This document shows, piece after piece, positions 1-6,338 of a stretch of DNA of 64,000 bases; within the stretch, counting starts at the first letter, position 1; each line of letters starts with the position of its first letter. The DNA is from Gulosibacter chungangensis. Its GTDB lineage: Bacteria; Actinomycetota; Actinomycetes; Actinomycetales; Microbacteriaceae. The stretch spans positions 186,001-250,000 of the forward strand of contig NZ_WBKB01000003.1 in the NCBI RefSeq assembly GCF_008831155.1. Direction: 5' to 3'. The notes beneath the pieces were generated by a model. It saw only the letters and a program-made list of their open reading frames with translations, was not told the origin of the DNA and did no database searches. The translations under genes and the position numbers were made by a program.

Positions 1-1200
1 ATGCTGGCACCAGACTCGACACAGCTGGTGATCGCGCGAATCATCCAGGGTAGTGCCGCCGGTATTTTGATGCCGCAGGTGATTGGGCTCATCCAGAACC
101 TGTTCCAGGGGCACGAGCGGGGTCAGGCCTTCGGTATTTTCGGTGCCTCGATCGGTATCGGTACCGCATTCGGCCCGACGATCGGTGGCGTGTTCATCAA
201 TACGCTCGGCAGCGAGCTCGGCTGGCGGTGGACCTTCGGGATGAACGTGCCGCTGGCGCTCATCGTGCTACCGTTTGCGATCTGGTTGCTTCCCGGTCAG
301 CAGAAGCACAAGCAGGGGAGCCACCTGGATCTACCCGGTGTGGTGTTGCTCGCATCCACCGTGTTGTTTGTGATGCTGCCGTTCGTGCTCACGAGCGGGA
401 CTGCGTCGGATGATCCGGCGCGCTGGTGGTTCCTGCTGGTGGCGGCAGTCACGGCCGCGGCATTTGTGTGGTGGGAGAACCGCTACGTCGCTGCTGGCAA
501 GAGCCCGGTGATCGACTTCGCGCTGTTCAAACTGTCTTCGTACCGAAACGGTGTGTTCATCACGACCTTCTACTTCGCGGTGATGCCGCCGATGTTCTTC
601 GTGATGACGCTCTACAACCAGCAGGGTCTCGGGCACTCGGCCGTCGTGGTCGGGATGATCACGATTCCGTTCGCCCTGATGTCGGCACTCGTGGCGGCGA
701 TCACGGGGCGCTTCACCTATCAGCATGCCGCGGGGATGGTGTTCTGGGGCCTGGTGATCTTCCTCGGGGCGATGCTCGCGCTGGCCGGTATCGCGTTGTG
801 GGTCGCGCCCGAGCACAACCCGATTTGGATGGCCGTGGCGCTCGGCGTGGGCGGTATTGGTCCCGGTATGGTCATGTCGGCGAACCAGATGCGTACCTTG
901 AGCCGGGTTCCGGTGGAGTCGGCCGGTGTGGGCGGTTCGTTCATGCAGGTTGGTCAGCGCCTTGGCAACGCGATGGGTATTGCGATCGCAACGTCGATTT
1001 TCTTCGCGGTTATCGCGATGCTGCCAATGCCCGGCGGCAAGCCCGACTACAGCGATCCGCTGACGCTCGTAACCTATCAGGACGCCTTCTTCGCGGCCTC
1101 GGCGTACATCATCGGCGTCCTGATCCTCGCGCTCATCTTCGCCTTCCTCGACCTGCGCTCCGACCGCGCCGACAAAGCAGAGGCAAAAACCGGTCAGTGA
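1..1200 (+). CDS. MFS multidrug efflux transporter, DHA2/EmrB-QacA type (5' end outside window)
   Basis: C-terminal 399 residues of a proton-driven drug exporter of the inner membrane. The ATG at base 1 is only the first codon in the window. DHA2 proteins are about 450-520 residues, so roughly the first 80-120 (the first transmembrane helices) are missing. The antiporter motif C is visible as GTAFGPTIGG (residues 54-63), followed by about ten hydrophobic helices and a charged tail. The 14-helix DHA2 assignment rests on length and on the insert of extra helices after motif C; the substrate cannot be read from sequence. It is convergent with a TetR regulator, which could control it, although such regulators are more often divergent from their target. 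Confidence 0.85.
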   Translation: MLAPDSTQLVIARIIQGSAAGILMPQVIGLIQNLFQGHERGQAFGIFGASIGIGTAFGPTIGGVFINTLGSELGWRWTFGMNVPLALIVLPFAIWLLPGQQKHKQGSHLDLPGVVLLASTVLFVMLPFVLTSGTASDDPARWWFLLVAAVTAAAFVWWENRYVAAGKSPVIDFALFKLSSYRNGVFITTFYFAVMPPMFFVMTLYNQQGLGHSAVVVGMITIPFALMSALVAAITGRFTYQHAAGMVFWGLVIFLGAMLALAGIALWVAPEHNPIWMAVALGVGGIGPGMVMSANQMRTLSRVPVESAGVGGSFMQVGQRLGNAMGIAIATSIFFAVIAMLPMPGGKPDYSDPLTLVTYQDAFFAASAYIIGVLILALIFAFLDLRSDRADKAEAKTGQ

Positions 1201-1203
1201 GTG

Positions 1204-1218
1204 CGGCCCGCAGGGCCG
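1204..1218 (+). terminator. Possible hairpin terminator after the MFS gene
   Basis: A perfect 6-bp stem CGGCCC/GGGCCG with a 3-nt loop begins 4 nt after the MFS stop codon. No T-run follows, so this is at best a weak intrinsic terminator between two convergent genes. Confidence 0.3.
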
Positions 1219-1260
1219 TGTATCGAACTGACCCCAAGATCAACTCGCGAGCAGCGCTAC

Positions 1261-1899
1261 CTACTCATCCCCAAGCCCACAGCTGTGCACAATCCCAATC
1301 CCACGAAAGATCGCCCGCAGCTGAGCCCCTGTGTCCGGATCAGCACGCCCGGCGATCAGCGGGAAGTCACTGAGATCACGCTCACCTCTAATTTCATCGG
1401 TTCCACTCGTCCACCCTTCCTGCGCGAGGGCGATCCCACCGTAGAACCAGGCGAGCAGCAGGTCGTGCGCGTCGCGCGGGTTGATGGATGCATCCGCAGT
1501 GAGCTCGAGGATCGTCTCGCTGAGTCGAAACGAATTCGGGCCAAGAATGGGTTGGGTGCGCAATAGCGACATGGTGCCAGGGATGGCGGTGAGCTGCAGG
1601 CCCCGCTGTGCCAGTTCTAGGAGCGCGCAGTAACGGCAGTCGATGGTCAGGAGCTCTTCCGGCCGGACCATGCCGAGCCGTTGATCGCCGAGGTCGTGCC
1701 AGAGCTGTGAGAGCGAAGCGAAGTAGGTGTACATCGCGTTGGGTGCGATGCCCACTCCGGCGGCAATGGCGCGCAGCGAGACGCCTTCTACCGTGCCTTT
1801 TTCGCGTAGTAATCGGTCGGCCGCGTCCAGGATGCGCGCTCGGCTGATGTCGCCACGGGGGCCGCGCTTGGTTGGCTGGGTGGATGCGGGCTGTGGCAC
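1261..1899 (-). CDS. TetR/AcrR-family transcriptional regulator
   Basis: A 212-residue one-component repressor. A typical TetR N-terminal HTH covers about residues 16-62: helix 1 with ARILDAADRLL, then LRAIAAGVGIAPNAMYTYF, where the final N-x-x-Y-T-Y-F is the recognition-helix end common to the family. The remaining 150 residues are the variable ligand-binding domain and show no known ligand signature. It is convergent with the efflux gene and co-oriented with the downstream lipoprotein, whose promoter region carries a TetR-like dyad about 630 nt from this start codon. A link between the two is inference. Family assignment is firm; target and ligand are unknown. Confidence 0.9.
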   Translation of the reverse strand: MPQPASTQPTKRGPRGDISRARILDAADRLLREKGTVEGVSLRAIAAGVGIAPNAMYTYFASLSQLWHDLGDQRLGMVRPEELLTIDCRYCALLELAQRGLQLTAIPGTMSLLRTQPILGPNSFRLSETILELTADASINPRDAHDLLLAWFYGGIALAQEGWTSGTDEIRGERDLSDFPLIAGRADPDTGAQLRAIFRGIGIVHSCGLGDE

Positions 1900-1984
1900 G
1901 AGGGGTTCCTATCGAAACGACGGGGATGCGTAAGGGCCGCTCCAGTCTATGAGCGGCCCTTACGCCAACGCTTTCGTGAGGAAC

Positions 1985-2491
1985 TTATTCCTGGCAGATC
2001 GTGGTGATCTGATCGCCGGCGTTCGTGAGGTCGGTGATGTGCTGGTCGAGCTTGTCGTAGAGCTCGAGCGAGGCGGTTTCAACCTCATCGACGGTCGCTT
2101 CGTATTCTTCCGAGCCGGGCTCGAGTTCGTTGAGTTCGACGAACTGCTGGAAGTCGGCCTCTTCGAGGGTGGTGCCGAAGGATTCGACTTCGGTGGTGAA
2201 CGCTGCGAGTGCGTCGCTAACTTCCTTGTTGCTTACGGCATCCGTCGCGGTTGAGAGCGCCTCGTTGATCGGGTCGAATACCTCACCAAAGTCGACGTCC
2301 TCGCCGCTGATTGCGTTCTGCACTGCGGTGTCGAGCCCGGGGCCGAGCGCGGCGTTGGTCTCGGCGAGGGCAACGTTGGTCTGCAGGCAGGCCTGAGCGA
2401 CGCTCTGGCCGCCAGCGCAAGCGGTGAGTGATAGTGCGAGCAGTGATGCGGCAAGACCGAAACCGACGCGAAGGAAAGGACGAGCGCTCAT
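1985..2491 (-). CDS. Small secreted lipoprotein of unknown function
   Basis: 168 residues beginning with a basic n-region and a hydrophobic stretch that ends in the lipobox LTAC, with Cys25 as the predicted lipidation site. A GGGAGA ribosome site lies about 9 nt upstream of the ATG. The mature part is acidic and helical, with only two further cysteines (near residues 35 and 165), which may pair as a disulfide. No family was recognised. The promoter region contains a perfect TGTACA-N-TGTACA dyad about 40-52 nt before the start, so it is probably regulated. It stands alone, upstream of the TetR gene on the same strand (85-nt gap). Confidence 0.7.
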   Translation of the reverse strand: MSARPFLRVGFGLAASLLALSLTACAGGQSVAQACLQTNVALAETNAALGPGLDTAVQNAISGEDVDFGEVFDPINEALSTATDAVSNKEVSDALAAFTTEVESFGTTLEEADFQQFVELNELEPGSEEYEATVDEVETASLELYDKLDQHITDLTNAGDQITTICQE

Positions 2492-2877
2492 GTGAATTAT
2501 GTCTCCCTGATGTGAGCTCCTGCGGTGATTTGTACAGTGTACATAAGGGGAGTGTTAATGAGCTTTCTTTCGGCGGAAGTTGGGGATGAGCATGCGGATG
2601 GGCAGCTTCTTCTGCCGACTGCAGTCCGGTTAGTCCGGCGCCGGATAGGTTCACGTGAAGGACAACAACTCGACCTTTCTGTAATCTGCGGCGTCGATTA
2701 CGGGGTAGTCCCGATCGCCGAGTGAATCGCGAAGCGATTCGTATCGAGGCGACTGCCGTGCAATCGGTCAGTAACATGTAAAGGCCGGTCAGCGTGTTTT
2801 CTTCGTCCGTTCGAACGAAGCGAAAAAATGCACTTCTTCCCGGCACCGCAATACGACAGGTAAGAACCGGGAAATCA
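2492..2877. other. Intergenic region with several dyads between lipoprotein and DUF262 genes
   Basis: 386 bp with no convincing gene. It holds the TGTACA dyad (2531-2543), a GAATCGC-GAA-GCGATTC hairpin (2724-2740), and a larger dyad centred on the palindrome CGTTCGAACG (2808-2817) flanked by CTTCGT/ACGAAG arms (2801-2820). The last lies just upstream of the proposed DUF262 start and may be part of its promoter or operator. An in-frame ATG at 2794 would extend the protein through this dyad, but the family-like sequence begins only after 2878. Confidence 0.5.
2531..2543. promoter_or_regulatory. Perfect dyad TGTACA-G-TGTACA, candidate repressor operator
   Basis: Two TGTACA half-sites separated by one base give a 13-bp perfect inverted repeat. 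It lies 40 nt upstream of the lipoprotein start (minus strand) and 335 nt upstream of the DUF262 start. Size, symmetry and position fit a TetR- or GntR-type operator; the nearby TetR gene is the obvious candidate binder. This is inference from symmetry only. Confidence 0.45.
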
Positions 2878-4668
2878 ATGGCGAAGTACAGCGTTAATCA
2901 GCTTCCAGTGAGCACTCTCTTAGCTCAGGTACAGAGCGATCAAATCGCCATTCCGGAACTCCAGAGGCCGTTCGTCTGGGACAGCATCAAGGTTCGCGAC
3001 CTGATGGATTCGCTGTACCGAGGGTTTCCAGTTGGTTATCTCATTACTTGGCAGTCGGTTGGTGCTCACCTCAAAGGCGGCCAGACTGCAGCCCACCAAC
3101 AGATTTTGATTGACGGTCAGCAGCGAATTACTGCGCTTAGGGCCGCCGTTGCAGGGCTGCCTGTTATCAACAAGCGCTACCAGAAGAAGCGAATCACTAT
3201 CGCGTTCAACCCGGTCACGGAAGAGTTTGCGACGGCGACCCCAGTAATTCGTAAGAATCCTCAATGGATCTCGGATATTAGTGAAGTGTTTCGCAGCGCT
3301 GCGGCGTTCCGCTTCGTCGGCAACTACGTCTCGGAGAATCCCGACGTCGATCAGGACACTGCTGCCGAGAACATCGGCAAGCTGGCAGAGATTAAGAATG
3401 CCCAGATCGGTGTCATCGCGCTCAGTGATGACCTCGACGTTGAGACCGTTTCGGAGATCTTCATTCGAATCAATTCCAAGGGCGTCCCGCTTTCGAGCGC
3501 CGACTTCGCGATGAGCAAGATTGCGACGTACGGCGATCGCGGTCGGAATCTTCGAAAGCTCATCGACTACTTCTCGCATCTCTCAGTTGCTCCTCACGCG
3601 TTCTCCGACATTGCGGAGAACGACACTGAGTTCGCGGCGTCGCCATACTTGCAGCAGATTGCTTGGTTGAAGGACGAGAGTGAGGATCTCTATGACCCGA
3701 GCTACAGCGACTTGATTCGTGTTGCTGGGTTGGTCGGCTTCAGTCGAGGCAAGGCATCGTCAATCGTCAGTGAACTGTCTGGGCGTGACCCTGAAACACG
3801 GAAGGTTGACGAAGCAAGGATCCCCGTTGCTTACGACAACCTTGAAAAGGCGCTCGGCGAAATTACTTCGAAGTATCAATTCGAGAATTTCATTATGACG
3901 ATCAAGTCGGCGGGATTCATTTCGCCGAAGCTCATCAACTCGAAGAACGCCTTGAACTTCGCTTACGCCCTCTACCTCCGGATGCGTCAGGATCCGAGCC
4001 TTAGCGAGGGCGAGCGCAAACGAATCACCCGGCGTTGGTTTGTAATGTCGATGCTGACAGGCCGCCACTCGGGCAGTTTTGAATCAGTGTGGGAACAAGA
4101 CATGCGCCGAATATCCCAGCACGGTGCAGCTGAGTATCTACAGCAGATCGAAGAGACTGAGCTCACGGATGCGTTCTGGGAAGCCCGTCTGCCAGCAGAC
4201 CTTGAGACCACGAGCACCAATAGTCCATACTTCCAAAGTTTCCTCGCTTCCCAAATTGCAAGTGGCGCTCGGGGATTCCTATCGAAGAGCATCACCGTGG
4301 CGACCATGCAGCAGCACTCCGGCGATATTCACCACATTGTTCCGAAGAACTACCTCGTGAAATCAGGCCTCACGGATCGCACCGAGTACAACCAGGTCGC
4401 CAATTACGCGATTACCGAGACAGCAATCAATATTGCGATCAAGGATGCACCGCCCGAGGTCTACCTCGATCGCGTGGAGCAGCAGTCAGAGACGGGAATC
4501 CTCGACTTGGGTGAGATCAATAGCCAAAGCGATCTGGCGAGGAACCTTGAGGAGAATGCTCTTCCGCCCACTTTGAGGGATGTCACCGCGGAGAACTACT
4601 TTGATTTCCTTGCCGAGCGCCGTCGACTGATGTCGCAGGCGATCCGTCGCTTCTACCGCGGTCTGTGA
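2878..4668 (+). CDS. DUF262-HNH (DUF1524) protein, GmrSD-like type IV restriction or SspE-like nuclease
   Basis: 596 residues from ATG 2878, chosen because the recognisable DUF262 fold starts immediately (residues 1-40, ending RPFVW). Domain order: DUF262 with the nucleotide-handling motif DGQQRIT (residues 79-85) and FIRINSKG (195-202); a helical middle; a C-terminal DUF1524 HNH nuclease with DIHHIVPKN (483-491) and a later NYAITETAIN. GmrSD-family enzymes couple NTP binding in the DUF262 half to an HNH nuclease that cuts modified (glucosylated hydroxymethyl-cytosine) phage DNA; SspE uses a similar pair against non-phosphorothioated DNA. No Ssp or Dnd modification genes are present, so a modification-dependent (type IV-like) role is the better guess. 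It opens the defence island and is not obviously in an operon. Confidence 0.85.
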   Translation: MAKYSVNQLPVSTLLAQVQSDQIAIPELQRPFVWDSIKVRDLMDSLYRGFPVGYLITWQSVGAHLKGGQTAAHQQILIDGQQRITALRAAVAGLPVINKRYQKKRITIAFNPVTEEFATATPVIRKNPQWISDISEVFRSAAAFRFVGNYVSENPDVDQDTAAENIGKLAEIKNAQIGVIALSDDLDVETVSEIFIRINSKGVPLSSADFAMSKIATYGDRGRNLRKLIDYFSHLSVAPHAFSDIAENDTEFAASPYLQQIAWLKDESEDLYDPSYSDLIRVAGLVGFSRGKASSIVSELSGRDPETRKVDEARIPVAYDNLEKALGEITSKYQFENFIMTIKSAGFISPKLINSKNALNFAYALYLRMRQDPSLSEGERKRITRRWFVMSMLTGRHSGSFESVWEQDMRRISQHGAAEYLQQIEETELTDAFWEARLPADLETTSTNSPYFQSFLASQIASGARGFLSKSITVATMQQHSGDIHHIVPKNYLVKSGLTDRTEYNQVANYAITETAINIAIKDAPPEVYLDRVEQQSETGILDLGEINSQSDLARNLEENALPPTLRDVTAENYFDFLAERRRLMSQAIRRFYRGL

Positions 4669-4730
4669 GCGTCCCCGCTACTCTTTCAACACGGTCGAAA
4701 AGGGTGGCATGCAGCGAATGAATTCCCGCA

Positions 4731-5362
4731 ATGCTTGAGGTTATCTACACCGCTGGAAAGGTCTTTGATGGCCTGCAATCCAGCCGCGAAGCGACCGAGA
4801 TATACCTGAGTACCGGTGATACCACCGCCATCGATTCACGTCACGACCTTGCGCTCCTGCAGGACCTCAAAGAACTCGCAGAAGTGGTCATCGAGCATGC
4901 CCCGAAACCCGTAGACGCCAACTTTGTCATCAAGCTCAACTCCACGATGACGCGTAGCGCATCGCTTGACCCGGGCGTACTTCGAAGTAGCGATGACCAT
5001 ATCGGCGTCAGCACCGACTTCGGTCGACACGAGCCACAGGCTGTCACTCTCGAGCACCTCAACGACCTCGTGAGGAGCGCAACCTCGGGACACGACGCTG
5101 TCCGAAATGCCGCGACGCTGTTCCTCACAATCGCAAAAGCTCAGCCCTTCAAGGACGGCAACAAACGCTCCGCAATCTTCGCCGCAAATGCCGTACTGCT
5201 GAGCCAAGGAGGTGGGGCATCGATTTCAGTGAACAAGACGACGCGATAGCCCACGAGTTCAACGTCAAACTAGCCCGGTCATATAAGTTCGACGAGGACG
5301 ATGCCCCCATTCAAGCTCTCATTGACGGAGTCACCTGCCCTGGCTCGTGGATTCGTGCCTGA
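4731..5362 (+). pseudogene. Fic/DOC-family protein, frameshifted and lacking the catalytic histidine
   Basis: The first frame runs 4731-5249 (172 aa) and contains a Fic core QPFKDGNKRSA at residues 138-148. Canonical Fic/Doc proteins have HxFxDGN(G/K)R; here the histidine position is Gln138, as in a subset of Fic-like proteins. After residue 162 the frame leaves the family. Another frame starting at 5219 continues for 47 sensible codons (IDFSEQDDAIAHEFNVKLAR onward) to TGA 5360-5362. One missing base in the GGGG run at 5213-5217 would restore a protein of about 210 residues, the normal length. It is either an inactivated AMPylase/toxin-like gene or a sequencing error. No antitoxin gene is recognisable beside it. 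It lies 62 nt after the DUF262-HNH gene. Confidence 0.75.
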
Positions 5363-5368
5363 CCTAAC

Positions 5369-5397
5369 GAGCCGCTCTTTCGGCCATAGGCTCTTTT
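5369..5397 (+). terminator. Possible intrinsic terminator after the Fic gene
   Basis: GAGCC (5369-5373) pairs with GGCTC (5389-5393), followed at once by TTTT. The stem is short and the loop long with alternative pairing (GCCG/CGGC), so strength is uncertain. Position, 7 nt after the restored Fic stop, is right. Confidence 0.35.
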
Positions 5398-5501
5398 ACC
5401 CTCTGATCTATAAAGGGTCGTTGTGTCCTTTGGTGTGACACCACGTATGTCGAGGGAGCTCTTGAATCCGGTGAAGGCTGTCACGGCCAAAATGTCGGAC
5501 T

Positions 5502-5897
5502 TTAATAGTGCTGTCCACCGATAAGGGGCAAATCCGAGTAGTCCGATGCGTTGACGTAGTCGATTATCCATCGATCTCCGTGCTCTATGGTCATGTTGAA
5601 ATCAGCGGAATCGAATTGTTCGAGGTAACTGGTTTTCGTTTCTTCGCTCTCGAACAAGGAGAGGATCGCAGTGTCCCCATTACCATAGGTGCAAAGTTGG
5701 GAAACTTCAGCCCCGATGGTACCCGCAAAATACTGCCATTCTTCCGCCGAGGGACTCGCCTCAGAGCAATTACCACCGGCGTCCTCAAAAGCGGCTTCGA
5801 GTTGTGCCATTGAATTAATGCTGGGTGCTGAACTGCAGGAGGTTAGAAAGCCTCCGATAGTGACTGCGGCTGCTGCAAGTAGAAGTGAACGTTTCAT
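5502..5897 (-). CDS. Small lipoprotein of unknown function
   Basis: 131 residues. The N-terminus has two basic residues, a hydrophobic core and the lipobox LTSC with Cys21 as the lipidated residue. The mature part has two more cysteines (about residues 44 and 69), likely a disulfide, in an alpha/beta-looking domain rich in acidic and aromatic residues. No family was recognised. It is transcribed against the flanking defence genes and may be cargo of the island or a host gene trapped in it. Composition is lower in GC than core genes of the window. Confidence 0.65.
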   Translation of the reverse strand: MKRSLLLAAAAVTIGGFLTSCSSAPSINSMAQLEAAFEDAGGNCSEASPSAEEWQYFAGTIGAEVSQLCTYGNGDTAILSLFESEETKTSYLEQFDSADFNMTIEHGDRWIIDYVNASDYSDLPLIGGQHY

Positions 5898-6338
5898 AGA
5901 CGCAAGCTTAATTGTTGAATTTGCCTGATCAAATCCCGTCGGGCTAGCGGATCTCCGGTCTGTGAGGAATTGATTCCTCTAGGCGCGCGACCGTAGTCGT
6001 TCCAGTCGCTTCACCATAAATTTTGATAGCGGAGACGGATATGGAGTCCTCACGATCATCACGAATTCCTCGGCCATCGGACAAGTTTAGGAAATGCCGG
6101 TCATTCGTCGTCCGTAGGTAGCCTGCAGCGTAGAGCCAGTCGTTGGCGTGCTCTTGCCTTCGGCGTCGCCAAAGCACTGGTCAGCCACAGCCAGGCGCTT
6201 CTTGACCGTCGGCTAGATGAAGTACTTACCTACTCGACTGAAGTGAGAAGTCCGCTCGAGTGCTCAATAAACTTCAAAGATGACGAAAACCGATATCGTG
6301 GACTAACCCCAAAATTTCACCAGAATAGAGCCGATCAC
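5898..6338. other. Gene-poor stretch upstream of the four-gene defence operon
   Basis: 441 bp between the lipoprotein start and the proposed start of the SNF2 helicase. A minus-strand reading frame at 5944-6177 (77 codons, containing RHFLNLSDGRGIRDD) reads like protein and may be a gene remnant, but I recognise no family. A promoter for the operon should lie here. TTGACC at 6202-6207 with TACTTA or TTACCT 15-18 nt downstream is a weak candidate. GTG 6243 is an alternative in-frame start for the helicase. Confidence 0.4.

Noticed and set aside
2801-2820. LexA/SOS box at the CGTTCGAACG palindrome
   Set aside because: The actinobacterial SOS box has GAAC-N4-GTTC order; here the half-sites are inverted (GTTCGAAC) without a spacer.
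4731-5362. Fic toxin-antitoxin pair
   Set aside because: No short antitoxin frame with an inhibitory (S/T)xxxE(G/N) motif was found directly upstream or downstream, and the Fic core lacks the histidine.
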